From Triticum aestivum (taxonomy: Eukaryota > Streptophyta > Magnoliopsida > Poales > Poaceae), in assembly GCF_018294505.1 (NCBI RefSeq), contig NC_057796.1, positions 274,681,079-274,745,078 of the forward strand: a stretch of DNA of 64,000 bases, in the 5' to 3' direction. Both the position numbers and the translations under genes were made by a program. Under the pieces are notes generated by a model that saw only the letters and a list, made by a program, of their open reading frames with translations, made no database searches and had not been told where the DNA came from. This document shows, in pieces, positions 9,412 to 22,800 of this stretch (position 1 is its first letter; each line of letters opens with the position of its first letter).

Positions 9412-12400
9412 ATGGCTTCCTCAGCCGGCGTCGCCCTGAACCTTGGTTCACCTCCATCAGAAAAGCTTGCGAGAGGGAATTTCATCCTCTGGAAGACGCA
9501 GGTTCTCCCAGCCCTGCGAGGAGCGCAGGTTACTGGGCTTCTGGACAACTCCGACGCCGCTCCGCCCAAGACGGTGGAGGTCACAAAGGCGGACAAAACC
9601 ACGACCCAAGAGCCGAATCCTCTGTATGGACATTGGATCGCCGAAGATCAGCAGGTTCTGTCATATCTACTCAACTCCATGTCTCCTGAGATCCTTGCGC
9701 AGGTCGTCGGGAGGGACTCCACCTTCGAGCTCTGGACAACAATCAACAACCTCTTCGCCTCACAATCGCAGTCTCGGATCACCAACCTAAGGATTGCGAT
9801 CACCAACACCAAGAAAGGCACTATGTCTAGTTCAGCATACATGGCGAAGATGAAGAGCCTCGGGGATGAACTGGCTGCTGCTGGCCTCCCCGTCTCTGAT
9901 CCGGAGATGGTGGACTACATACTTGCAGGATTGGACCGCGACTACGACTCCGTGGTGGCGGCGATCGGCGCTGTCAAGAACAGCATCACCGCCGATGATC
10001 TCTTTGCTCAGATCTCTGCCTTTGATCAAAGGATGGAGATGTTGGGCGACTCGTCTTCAGGCGGGTTTCATACATCTGCTAATGCAGTCTACAGAGGCCA
10101 TGGCTTGTCCCGCAGCAGATCCTATCGCGGGCGAGGAGGAAGGGGGCGCGACCGTAGTGGTGACCGCGGTGATCGTGGTGACTGCCAGCCTTCTCCCTCC
10201 AATGGCAGCGGCGGCTTCAGAGGACGCCCTCGGCAGCAGCAACAACAACAGGTGCGTGAGCAGCATGACTTTCCAGAGTGTCAGATATGTCTCAAGCATC
10301 ATCCAGGGGGTGCACGCGTCTGCTGGTGGCGCTACGAAGAGAATGATCAAGAAGAAAAGGAGGCCCATGCAGTCTCCTATGGAGTTGACACAAATTGGTA
10401 TGCCGACAGTGCAGCAACAAATCATATAACAGGTGAACTTGACAAGTTGACCATGCGGGAGAAGTACAACGGAGGTGACCAAATTCGCACGGCAAGCGGT
10501 TCTGGTATGAATATTACACATATTGGTAGTTCAATCGTTAAAAACCCCATGAAAAATTTGCACTTGAAAGATGTCTTGCATGTTCCAGAAACTTCCAAAA
10601 ATCTTGTTTCCGTTCATCATTTCACTCTTGATAACAATGTTCTCATAGAATTATATCCTTATTTTTTCTTGGTTAAGGACTTGGCAACAAGGAGAATAAT
10701 TCTTAGAGGACGGTGCGTGGGAGGTCTCTACCCACTCATATCATCATCATCTTCATGGTCAGATAAACAAGCAAATATTGTCACCAAGCCTTCTTCATCA
10801 AGGTGGCACAGTCGTTTGGGTCATCCATCTTCAGTCATAGTTAAATATATTCTTAGCAAAAATAAACTCTCTTATGAGCCTAGTCTTAGTGTTGAGTCAG
10901 TTTGTGATCCGTGTCAACAAGCTAAAAGTCATCAATTGCCTTACCCTATTTCTATTAGTGTATCTACTTCTCCATTACAACTCATCTTCTCAGATGTATG
11001 GGGACCAGCCCCTACTTCAGTTGGGAGATTTTCCTACTATGTAAGCTTCATTGATGATTATAGTAAATTTACTTGGATTTATTTGTTGAAAAAAAGATCC
11101 GATGTATTCCAAGTCTTTATCAATTTTCAAAACCTTGTTGAACGCAAATTGAACTCCAAAATCATTGCTATGCAAACCGACTGGGGTGGTGAGTATGAGA
11201 AGTTGAACTCTTTTTTCCAAAAGCTTGGCATCTCACATCATGTCTCTTGTCCTCATGCTCACCAACAGAATGGCTCTGCTGAGAGAAAACATCGTCACAT
11301 TGTTGATATGGGACTAGCACTGCTAGCAAATGCATCCATGCCACTTAAGTTCTGGGATGAAGCCTTTTTTAACTGCCACATATCTCATCAATTTGCTTCC
11401 AAGCAAAGTTATCAAACATGACACACCTATTACACGTCTCCTCGGTGTTACACCCAACTACACATCACTCCGTGTTTTTGGGTGTGCATGTTGGCCCAAT
11501 CTCAGACCCTACAACACACGCAAACTCGCTTTCCGCTCTAAAAGATGTGTCTTCTTAGGCTATAGCCCCATGCATAAAGGGGTTAAATGTCTTGATGTTC
11601 CTACTGGTAGGGTCTACATATCTAGAGATGTTGTTTTTGATGAGTCTGTGTTCCCTTTTGCATCACTTCATCCCAATGCCGGTGCCCTCCTTCGCAAAGA
11701 AATTCTTCTTCTTCCTACACATCTTCGGGCTTTTGATCATGGGGGCGATGATTGTACTAACCAATATGATGATACTCCTACTGGTACTGCTCCTACTCTT
11801 ATGCCTGTGCAGGTCCCTGGAGAAAACGGAGCTCAAAATGATCAAAATCTCGAAAATCCAGATCAAAATGATCTTATATTTCATGCTGAAGAAGGAGACG
11901 AGCCGGACACGGACAACAAGGACGATCCGGCGGCGCCTGGTACGCCTGCACGCGCGCAGTCCTTGGATCGCACGATCGAATCCCCCTTGGATCGCGCTCC
12001 CACCAGCAGCGGCTTCGGCTCCTGGTCCAGCCAATCCCGTGGCGCTGCGTCATCGACAGGTGGGGACAGCAGCGGGACCGCATCTTCCTCGCCCCGCATG
12101 CGCATGCAGCCGCGGTCGGGCTGCGGATCCGCTGTGCCGCGCCGCGCGGTTACTTCCCGTGCGCCTGCAGGAGCGGCGGCCACACCAGTGGCCACATGAT
12201 CTCCTGTGCAGACTGTGCCAGATTCTTCTACATCAGCGCCTGATTCTCCCGGATCGGCTGTGGCGAGTGCACCTGCGGTCCAATCTGTGGCTTCTCCAAG
12301 AGTCAAGACTAGACTACAAAAAGGTATACGAAATCCAAAGATAAGAACGGATGGAACTATACCATATGGCATGTTGTGTATTTCAGGAGAGCCAACAACT

Positions 12401-12444
12401 GTGAGTAGTGCACTTGATGATCCCTAGTGGAAGAAGGCAATGGA
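9412..12444 (+). pseudogene. Copia C1 gag-protease-integrase region, broken
   Basis: The ATG at 9412 opens a 669-codon frame. Gag (UBN2-type) comes first, followed by a Gly/Arg-rich stretch and a weak CxxC-type knuckle, a protease-like DSAATNH motif near 10405-10425, and the integrase with its HHCC region (HSRLGH near 10813) and DDE core (FSDVWGP, QTDWGGEY, NGSAERKH). The frame shifts at a T6 run at 11365-11370, apparently one T too many. The integrase C-terminus then continues in another frame (GCACWPNL, VFLGYS) with in-frame stops TGA 12197-12199 and TAG 12425-12427. The coding sequence is cut at 12444 by the nested Gypsy. Both stops could be C-to-T changes (CGA, CAG). The element cannot make a full polyprotein. 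Confidence 0.88.
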
Positions 12445-15400
12445 TGTAACGCCCACGATGCGGCTATATCTCCCACGTGTCGAGGCACGACTTAGAGGCA
12501 TAACCGCATAGTGGTTTTGTCGCAAGAAGGGTCATCTTCACACAATCCCATGTAATGAACAAGAATGGGATAAAGAGTTGGCTTACAATCGCCACTTCAC
12601 ACAATACATAAAAATCATCATACATCATCCAAAATACAATCATATAGACCGACTACGGTCAAAATCCAGATGAAAATAAGACAACCCCAAATGCTAGATC
12701 TCCGATCGTCCCAACTGGGCTCCACTACTGATCGTCGGGAAAAGACACATAGTAACGACCACGTTCCTCGTCGAACTCCCACTTGAGATCGACGCCATCA
12801 TCTGCACTGGCATCGTCGGCACCTGCAACTGTTTTGGTAGAATCTGTGAGTCACGGGGACTCAGCAATCTCACACCCGCGAGATGAAGACTATTTAAGCT
12901 TGTAGGCAAGGATGGTGCAAAGAGGTGGAGCTCAGCGGCAAAAGCATATATGGTGGCTAACTTGCGCAAATGAGAGCGAGAAGAGAAGCAACGGAACGGA
13001 CGTCATCTAGCAATGACCAAGAAGTGATCCTGAACACCTACTTACGTCATACATAACACAGACCGTGTTCACTTCCCGGACTCCGCCGAGAAGAGACCAT
13101 CACGGCTACACACGCACTTGATGTATTTTACTTGGGTCAAGTGACAAGTTATCTACAACCGGACATTAACAAATTCCCATCTGCCTCATAACCGCGGGCA
13201 CGGCTTTCGAAAGATATTACCCTGCAGGGGTGTCCCAACTTAGCCCATCATAAGCTCTCACGGTCAACGAAGGATAAACCTTCTCCCGGAAAGACCCGAT
13301 CAGTCTCGGAATCCCGGTTTACAAGACATCTCGACAATGGTAAAACAAGACCAGCAAAGCCGCCCGAATGTGCCGACAAATCCCGATAGGAGCTGCACAT
13401 ATCTCGTTCTCAGGGCACACCGGATAAGTCAAGCTACGAGTAAAACCAGGCCTCGAGTTTCCTCGAGGTGGCCCCGCAGGCTGCTCGGTTCGGACCAACA
13501 CTCGAAGGAGCACTGGCCCGGGGGGGTTAAAATAAAGATGACCCTCGGGCTCGCGAAAACCCGGGGGAAAAGGCTTAGGTAGCAAATGGTAAAACCAAGG
13601 TTGGGCCTTGCTGGAGGAGTTTTATTCAAGGCGAACTGTCAAGGGGGTCCCATAAATCACCCGACCGTGTAAGGAACGCAAACTCAAGGAACATAATCCC
13701 GGTAAACAGTAACTAGGGCGGCAAGAGTGGAATAAAACACATGGCATAAGGCCGAGCCTTCCACCCTTTACCAAAATATATAGATGCATTAATTAAATAA
13801 GAGATATTGTGATATCCCAACATATCCATGTTCCGACATGGAACAACTTCAACTTCACCTGCAACTAGCAACGCTATAAGAGGGGCTGAGCAAAAGCGGT
13901 AACTTAGCCAAACAACGGTTTGCTAGGAAAGGATGGTTAGGGCTGACATGGCTAAAATGGGAGACATGATATAGCAAGTGATAGGTAGCGGAGCATGGCA
14001 ATAGAGTGAACAACTAGCAAAGCAAAGGTAGAAGTGATTTCGAGGGGTGGTCATCTTGCCTGCAAGGTTCTCAGAGTTGTCGAAAGCTTGATCCTCGTAA
14101 GCGTACTCGACAGGTTCCTCGTACACGAACTCGTCTCCCGGCTCTACCCAAGACAAGAACACAAACAAACGGAACCACAATCAACAACGAGAAATGCGCA
14201 AGCAACATGATGCAAAACATGTATGATATGCAAGATATGATATGCGTGCTCCGGAAGGAAAATGATGAACATGGCAGTAACTTGGCAAACCAAGCATGCC
14301 ACTGGAAAGATGGGATGATTTCGGTCGAAATCGATATAAAGATCACCGGAATCGGATGCACGGTTCGCAAATGGCAAGCAAAACAAGAATGACACGAATC
14401 TGCGATTAACAGCATGATAGCACTTAAAATGCAACAAGTAACAATGCTACAGCACCCCAACATAGCAACAACGCATATGGCAGTAATCTACAGGAGATTC
14501 TTGACAAGAGATGAACACTGAGCTACGGCTAGTTCACAAGATATCAAGCTCAAACAAGCATGGCAAAAGTGCAAAAGATAACAGGATCACAGACTTTGTG
14601 AAAAACTGGGCATGGCAGTAAACAGCATCAGGTAGCAATGTTTGGAGCATAAAATCAACATGCTATAGGAACTTAACATAGCAACCCAAGGCATGGCAGT
14701 GTTGTACTAAATGCACATGACAAAAGTCCCTTACTGACCATAAGCCAAAAAGGACCATAAGATATGATGGCAAGCATGTAAACATAGCAAGTTTCGTTAT
14801 CAGGTTCAGACTTAGCAGAAAACAGAGCATGGCAGAAATATTAATATGTAGGCCTCTTTGTGAGCTTGATGCACTCACTACAGAGCAATGCATGACAAAC
14901 CAAGCATACCTACAGCAAGATGGCATATTTATGAAGCTATCCATGGCAAGAACAATAGCATAGCATGTATGGATCAACTACAATAAGCTTGGCAAAAATG
15001 CATATCATGTTAAGAATCTGCCAGAAATATTTTATAGCAAAAGTAGAGCAAGATTGAGTCATGCTATGGCACTCCATAATTGCAAATAATTTCAGGAATG
15101 TATCAATAACAACTATAGCTACAAAACATCCTTACTAAACATCTCAAAAATATCCATGTATCTCTCTGTAGAATCAAGTTTACATGGTAACAAAATTACA
15201 GCAGACAAGGACAGAAATCACTGTCCCTGAACTCAGAAATATTACGGGGCCTAATTTGCATGGTTGTGCTAGTCACCACAGAGATCACAAAAATACATGG
15301 CATACACCCTTGGAAAGATGGCATGGCATACTTCAAAACACATGTAGAGCTCATGTTCAAAAGATGCATTGATTAAATGATACAAAAATGACAAATCTCC

Positions 15401-15654
15401 AAGTTCTGATAAGAACCAGAGAATAACAGCAACTAGCCCTCTTTCAACAGAGATTTGGGCATCAAGATGACCTCTAATGAACATGGTGCAATTGAACAAA
15501 ATGAAGAGCATTGCCATATGAACAATTTGACGTATTACACACGCGAATCGGAGCTACATGCACGGAGTTACCGCATCGGGAACAGAGGCACATGCTGATG
15601 AAATATTATGACTTAGAAGAAAAAACGAGGTCGAGGGAAAGTCAACGTACCGCA

Positions 15655-16045
15655 GTTGGCTCAATCCAGATCGGATCGAGGCCCGAGGGAGTTCGCCGGC
15701 GTCGGAAGAGAAGAGGGAGGGTGGCGGCCGGCGTTGGGGGGGAAGGAGGCGAGGTGGCCGACGGCGGCAGCGCCGGGCGGCGGCCGGACTTGCGGCGGCG
15801 GGGTCGGTGGAGAGCGCGGCGGCGGAGATGGCGGGACCGACGGCCGGCGCGGGAGGCGAGGCGGCGGCGGGCGCGCGCGGCGCGGGCGGCGACGAACGGG
15901 CCGGCGGGCCCGCGGCGGGCTTCGCGGGCCGACGCGGTGGAGAGGGCGGCGGCGACACGTGTCGCGATCTGGTTGGCCGGGCGGCGCGGCGGACGTTGTC
16001 CGGCCGGAGCGGACGCGTCCGGCGCGGCGCGGAGGGAGAGGGTTA
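15655..16045 (-). other. GC-rich island inside the G1 LTR (second copy at 22430-22820)
   Basis: About 390 bases are dominated by CGG/CGC triplets within an otherwise AT-balanced LTR. It lies just downstream (minus strand) of the LTR TATA box and a leader with AACCCTAACCC, resembling the 5' end of a grass gene. Open frames exist on both strands because stop codons are rare at this composition, so coding is not shown. The two copies differ by GGC-type expansions around 15760-15780 and 22525-22555. Confidence 0.6.
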
Positions 16046-16082
16046 GGGTTTCGTCTGTGATATCGTTTTTGGGATGCCCACA

Positions 16083-16090
16083 TATTTATA
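16083..16090 (-). promoter_or_regulatory. TATA box of the G1 3' LTR
   Basis: TATAAATA on the minus strand. The same box is at 22857-22864 in the 5' LTR, where it would drive the element's own transcription. Confidence 0.6.
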
Positions 16091-16661
16091 GGTAGAGGGA
16101 GCTAGGAGGCTCCAAATGAGGTGCGGTTTTCGCCCACACGATCATGATCGAATGATCTAGAGCATGGAAGAGAGTTTGGTGGGTTTTGGGCTGGTTTTGG
16201 AGGGTTTTTTGCTGGACACTCAAATAGACTTTGCGGATGCCCGGTTAACCGTTGGAGTACCAAACGACCTCCGAATGGAACGAAACTTGACCGGTAGTCT
16301 CCGGGTGGTATATTAAGGCCACTTGACAAGCCTCGGTCCATTCCGAGAAAGTTTGACACATGCACACGAAAGAAAACAAGAAGGGTGCACCGGAGGAGAT
16401 AGGAGCGCCGGATTGCAAAACAGACAACGGGGAAAAAGCTCGGATGCATGAGACGAACACGTATGCGAATGCAATGCACATGATGACATGATATGAAAAT
16501 GCAAGACATGACAAAATACAAAACGAAAGACAAAACCCGACAACGGAGGGAAAATCATAACACATAGCCGGAAATGGCAAGAGTGGGAGTTACAAATATG
16601 GCAAGTTACATGCGGGGTGTTACAACACTCCACCACTACGAGAGGATCTCGTCCCGAGATC

Positions 16662-19600
16662 TAGGACTGAAAGAACTCCGGATATTCGGAACGGAGATGG
16701 TCCTCGCGTTCCCAGGTGGCTTCCCGGTCGGAATGGTGCGACTACTTCACTTTTAGGAATTTGATTAACTTGTTGCGAGTCTTGCGCTCAGTTTCTTCAA
16801 GAATAGCAACGGGGTGCTCATGATAAGACAAATCTTCTTGGAGGTCAATCTCTTCGAAGTTGATAGTGCGCTCAGGCGCCTTGAAGCACTTGCGGAGCTG
16901 TGACACGTGGAACACATCGTGCACGTTCACGAAGTTGGAAGGAAGCTCAAGTTGATAGGCGAGGTCGCCTCTTTTGCCAATGATCTTGAAATGACCCACG
17001 TATCTAGGGGCAAGCTTCCTTTTGATACCGAAGCGAAGAGTGCCTTTCATTGGAGAGACGCGGAGGTAGACATGGTCTCCGATCTCGAAAGCCAAATCAC
17101 GATGCTTACTATCATAGTAACTCTTCTGGCGCGATTGCGCGGCTTTGAGATTATCACGGATGACTTTACACATTTCTTCAGCTTCAGTGATCAAGTCATT
17201 GCCAAGAAGTTGGCGTTCACCAGTCTCTGACCAATGAGAGGAGTACGGCACTTTCTGCCATAGAGAATCTCGAATGGGGCCTTGCCCGAACTCGCTTGGA
17301 AGCTGTTGTTGTAGGAGAATTCAGCATATGGAAGACAATCTTCCCATTTCATGCCAAAGGAAATGACACAAGCCCTGAGCATATCTTCAAGAATTTGATT
17401 GACTCGCTCGACTTGGCCACTAGTTTGAGGGTGGAAAGCTGTGCTGAAGCGAATGTTAGTGCCCATGGCCTTCTGGAAGGAGTCCCAGAACTTAGAGGTG
17501 AAGATGCTTCCACGATCAGAAGAAATCAATTGTGGAATGCCGTGCAAAGAGACAATTCTGGAGGTGTAAAGCTCTGCCAGCTGGGCAGCTGTGATGGATT
17601 CTTTGATTGGAAGGAAATGAGCCACTTTAGAAAGCTTGTCGATGACAACGAAGATAGCGTCATTTCCACGCTTGGACTTGGGAAATCCAGTCACGAAGTC
17701 CATTTCAATATGATCAAACTTCCATTCTGGGATAGCAAGAGGTTGGAGGAGACCAGCTGGTCGTTGGTGTTCTGCTTTCACTCTTCGGCAGACATCACAT
17801 TCATTCACGAACTGAGCAATTTCTCGCTTCATTCGAGTCCACCAATACGACTGCTTGAGGTCATGATACATCTTCGTACTTTCAGGATGAATGGACAGAA
17901 GAGAATTGTGCGCCTCGTTCATAATGACTTTCCTTAGATCACCTTTAGGAACCGCAATCCGGTCCTCGAAGAACAAAGTGTCTCTGTCATCAATGCGATA
18001 GCACTTGTATTTGGAAAGACCCTTGTCGATACCACGTTTCACCTTCTTCACCATGGCATCAAGGAGTTGTGCCTCACGAATTTGATCTTCCAAAGTAGGA
18101 GATACTATGAGGTTGGCAAGAAAGCCTTGAGGAACAACTTGGAGATTCAGCTTGCGGAAAGCTTCACAAAGATCCGGTTGGAAAGGCTTGAGAATTAAGC
18201 TGTTGCAATAAGCCTTCCTGCTTAAGGCATCTGCAATGACATTGGCCTTGCCTGGAGTATATTCGATACTCGGATTGTACTCTTGAATCATTTCGACCCA
18301 TCGAGTCTGCCTGAGGTTGAGGTTGGGCTGAGTGAAGATATACTTGAGACTCTTGTGATCGGTGAAAATGTCCACTTGTCTTCCCAACAAGAGATGTCTC
18401 CACGTAATCAATGCATGGACAACTGCCGCCAACTCAAGATCGTGAGTGGGGTAGTTCTTCTCGTTGGGCTTCAACTGCCGAGAGGTATAAGCCACAACTT
18501 TCTTCTCTTGCATTAACACAGCACCGAGACCTTGGAGAGAAGCATCACAAAAAACTTCATACGGCTTGGATTCATCAGGAGGAGTCAAGACAGGAGCTGT
18601 GACAAGTTTCTCTTTGAGAGTGTTGAAAGCAACGTCACACTCAGGAGACCAGACATATTTCACATGCTTCTGAAGGAGGTTGGAAAGAGGCTTTGCAATC
18701 TTGGAGAAATTCTCAACGAATCTTCGGCAATAGCTTGCAAGACCCAGAAAACTGCGGAGCTGCTTGACATTTTGAGGAGGTTCCCAATCCACAACTGCGG
18801 ACACCTTCTCGGGGTTAACAGCGATGCCCTTGGCAGAGATGATGTGACCAAGGAAAAGAACTTCATCGAGCCAAAACTCACATTTGGAGAACTTCGCATA
18901 GAATTGATACTCTCTGAGCTTGTCGAGCACCAATCGCAAATGTTTGGCATGATCCTGCTTATTCTTGGAGAAAACCAAGATATCATCGAGATACACCAGA
19001 ACAAATTCATTGGTATAGGGGTTGAAGATGAAATTCATCATCCGAGAGAACACCGGAGGAGCATTGACAAGACCGAAAGACATGACAGTATATTCGTAAG
19101 AACCAAAGCTCGTTCTGAATGCTGTCTTGGGAATATCTTCTTCACGAATGCGAATTTGATGATAACCCATACGAAGGTCAAGCTTCGAGAATACTTTAGC
19201 CCCTTTGAGTTGCTCAAATAGCTCATTGATGTTGGGAAGTGGATACTTGTTCTTGATTGTCTTCTTGTTCAATGGACGGTAGTCGACACAAAGTCGGTCC
19301 GTGCCATCCTTCTTCTTGACAAAAAGAACACCACAACCCCATGGAGAAGAACTCGGTCTGATCAAACCCAGACGTTCTTGTTCATCGAGCTGTTTCTTCA
19401 ATTCCTTCAGCTCGTTAGGTCCAAGCTTGTATGGACGCTTGCAAACGGGTTCAGTACCAGGCTCTAGTTCGATAACGAACTCAACTGGCCGATGAGGAGG
19501 CATACCCGGAAGCTCTTCTGGAAAGACATCTTGATACTCGCAAACGACTGGAATTTGAGAGATGGCATTCAATTCGCCCTTCTCATTGAGAGAGAAAAAC

Positions 19601-19827
19601 CGAATGGTTTCATCACGAGCGGCAAAAATAATCACATCCTCAGACGAGTGTGTCAATTGAATTTCCCTGGCTGCACAATCAAGTTGAGCCTTGTGCTTAG
19701 AAAGCCAGTCCATCCCGAGAATTAGATCAATATCCGAGTCACCAGAACAATTGGAGAAGACTGAAATTTATAGTCGCCCATCTTGATGGAAACATCCGGA
19801 ACCATCATACTAGAACTCAAACGTTTA
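16662..19827 (-). pseudogene. Gypsy G1 pol: protease end, RT, RNase H, integrase, chromodomain
   Basis: The main frame (19713 down to about 17230) opens with the end of the protease linker ([10 protein letters not shown]). The RT follows, with YLDD at 18982-18993, then RNase H (FCDAS, DHKSL) and integrase with HHCC zinc finger, DDE residues and GQVERVNQ. A one-base shift lies between about 17227 and 17251, beyond which the C-terminal part continues (YVGHFKIIGKRGDLAYQLEL) into the chromodomain. The frame meets TAG at 16742-16744 where a Trp is expected, and the rest of the chromodomain (EATWEREDHLR) is readable only beyond it. Upstream of 19713 a second shift separates the protease ([10 protein letters not shown]). 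Gag is absent. The copy is not able to encode its own proteins. Confidence 0.9.
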
Positions 19828-22800
19828 CCCGGACTCCGCCGAGAAGAGACCATCACGGCTACACACGCACTTGATGTATTTTACTTGGGTCAAGTGACAA
19901 GTTATCTACAACCGGACATTAACAAATTCCCATCTGCCTCATAACCGCGGGCACGGCTTTCGAAAGATATTACCCTGCAGGGGTGTCCCAACTTAGCCCA
20001 TCATAAGCTCTCACGGTCAACGAAGGATAAACCTTCTCCCGGAAAGACCCGATCAGTCTCGGAATCCCGGTTTACAAGACATCTCGACAATGGTAAAACA
20101 AGACCAGCAAAGCCGCCCGAATGTGCCGACAAATCCCGATAGGAGCTGCACATATCTCGTTCTCAGGGCACACCGGATAAGTCAAGCTACGAGTAAAACC
20201 AGGCCTCGAGTTTCCTCGAGGTGGCCCCGCAGGCTGCTCGGTTTCGGACCAACACTCGAAGGAGCACTGGCCCGGGGGGGTTAAAATAAAGATGACCCTC
20301 GGGCTCGCGAAAACCCGGGGGAAAAGGCTTAGGTAGCAAATGGTAAAACCAAGGTTGGGCCTTGCTGGAGGAGTTTTATTCAAGGCGAACTGTCAAGGGG
20401 GTCCCATAAATCACCCGACCGTGTAAGGAACGCAAACTCAAGGAACATAATCCCGGTAAACAGTAACTAGGGCGGCAAGAGTGGAATAAAACACCTGGCA
20501 TAAGGCCGAGCCTTCCACCCTTTACCAAAATATATAGATGCATTAATTAAATAAGAGATATTGTGATATCCCAACATATCCATGTTCCGACATGGAACAA
20601 CTTCAACTTCATCTGCAACTAGCAACGCTATAAGAGGGGCTGAGCAAAAGCGGTAACTTAGCCAAACAACGGTTTGCTAGGAAAGGATGGTTAGGGCTGA
20701 CATGGCTAAAATGGGAGACATGATATAGCAAGTGATAGGTAGCGGAGCATGGCAATAGAGCGAACAACTAGCAAAACAAAGATAGAAGTGATTTCGAGGG
20801 ATGGTCATCTTGCCTGCAAGGTTCTCAGAGTTGTCGAAAGCTTGATCCTCGTGAGCGTACTCGACAGGTTCCTCATACACGAACTCGTCTCCCGGCTCTA
20901 CCCAAGACAAGAACACAAACAAACGGAACCACAATCAACAACGAGAAATGCGCAAGCAACATGATGCAAAACATGTATGATATGCAAGATATGATATGCG
21001 TGCTCCGGAAGGAAAATGATGAACATGGCAGTAACTTGGCAAACCAAGCATGCCACTGAAAAGATGGGATGATTTCGGTCGAAATCGATATAAAGATCAC
21101 CGGAATCGGATGCACGGTTCGCAAATGGCAAGCAAAACAAGAATGACACGAATCTGCGATTAACAGCATGATAGCACATAAAATGCAACAAGTAACAATG
21201 CTACAGCACCCCAACATAGCAACAAAGCATATGGCAGTAATCTACAGGAGATGCTTGACAAGAGATGAACACTGAGCTACGGCTAGTTCACAAGATATCA
21301 AGCTCAAACAAGCATGGCAAAAGTGCAAAAGATAACAGGATCACAGACTTTGTGAAAAACTGGGCATGGCAGTAAACAGCATCAGGTAGCAATGTTTGGA
21401 GCATGAAATCAACATGCTATAGGAACTTAACATAGCAACCCAAGGCATGGCAGTGTTGTACTAAATGCACATGACAAAAGTCCCTTACTGACCATAAGCC
21501 AAAAAGGACCATAAGATATGATGGCAAGCATGTAAACATAGCAAGTTTCGTTATCAGGTTCAGACTTAGCAGAAAACAGAGCATGGCAGAAATATTAATA
21601 TGTAGGCCTCTTTGTGAGCTTGATGCACTCACTACAGAGCAATGCATGACAAACCAAGCTTACCTACAGCAAGATGGCATATTTATGAAGCTATCCATGG
21701 CAAGAACAATAGCATAGCATGTATGGATCAACTACAATAAGCTTGGCAAAAATGCATATCATGTTAAGAATCTGCCAGAAATATTTTATGGCAAAAGTAG
21801 AGCAAGATTGAGTCATTCTATGGCACTCCATAATTGCAAAACATTTCAGGCATGGATCAATTACAACTATAGCTACAAAACATCCTTAGTAAACATCTCC
21901 AAAATATGCATGGATCTCTCTGTAGAATCAAGTTTACATGGCAACAAAATTACAGCAGACAAGGACTTAGAGAAATCACTAAGTCCCTGAAATCAGAAAT
22001 ATTACGGGGCCTAATTTGCATGGTTGTGCTAGTCACCACAGAGATCACAAAAATACATGGCATACACCCTTGGAAAGATGGCATGACATACTTCAAAACA
22101 CATGTAGAGCTCATGCTCAAAAGATGCACTGATTAAATGATACAAAAATGACAAATCTCCAAGTTCTGATAAGAACCAGAGAATAACAGCAACTAGCCCT
22201 CTTCCAACAGAGATTTGGGCATCAAGATGACCTCTAATGAACATGATGCAATTGAACAAAATGAAGAGCATCGCGAGGCGAACAATTTGACATATTACAT
22301 GCGCGAATCGGAGCTACATGCACGGAGTTATCGCATCGAGAACAGAGGCACATGCTGATGAAATATTATGACTTAGAAGAAAAAACGACGTCGAGGGAAA
22401 GTCAACGTACCGCAGTTGGCTCGATCCAGATCGGATCGAGGCCCGAGGGAGTTCGCCGGCGTCAGGAGAGAAGAGGGAGGGCGGCGGCCGGCGTTGGGGG
22501 GGAAGGAGGCGAGGTGGCCGACGGCGGAGGAGGCGGCGGAGGCGGCGCCGGCGGCGGCCGGACTTGCGGCGGCGGGGTCGGTGGCGAGCGCGGTGGCGGA
22601 GATGGCAGGACCGGCGGCCGGCGCGGGAGGCGAGGCGGCGGCGGGCGCGCGCGGCGCGGGCGGTGGCGAACGGGCCGGCGGGCCCGCGGCGGACTTCGCG
22701 GGCCGGCGCGGTGGAGAGGGCGGCGGCGACACGTGTCGCGATCTGGTTGGCCGGGCGGCGCGGCGGACGTTGTCCGGCCGGAGCGGACGCAACCGGCGCG

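Larger units (their letters stand above)
12445..16624 (-). repeat. 3' LTR of Gypsy G1 (4.18 kb)
   Basis: A complete, very long LTR. On the minus strand it starts TGTAACACCCC at 16624 and ends GGGCGTTACA at 12445. A TATAAATA box (minus) lies at 16083-16090, followed by an AACCCTAACCC-type leader and a very GC-rich island (about 15655-16045). The rest is AT-balanced and non-coding; its ORFs are chance. The copy 19828-23398 matches 13075-16624 with roughly 2% substitutions by eye. Confidence 0.92.

Noticed and set aside
15511..16095. Long overlapping ORFs (up to 194 codons) in the GC-rich LTR island on both strands
   Set aside because: At this composition stop codons are rare in every frame; the products are Arg/Gly/Pro-rich with no domain, and the two LTR copies differ by indels that change the frame.
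18532..19221. 229-codon plus-strand ORF inside Gypsy G1
   Set aside because: It is antisense to the well-recognised RT/RNase H coding sequence on the minus strand.
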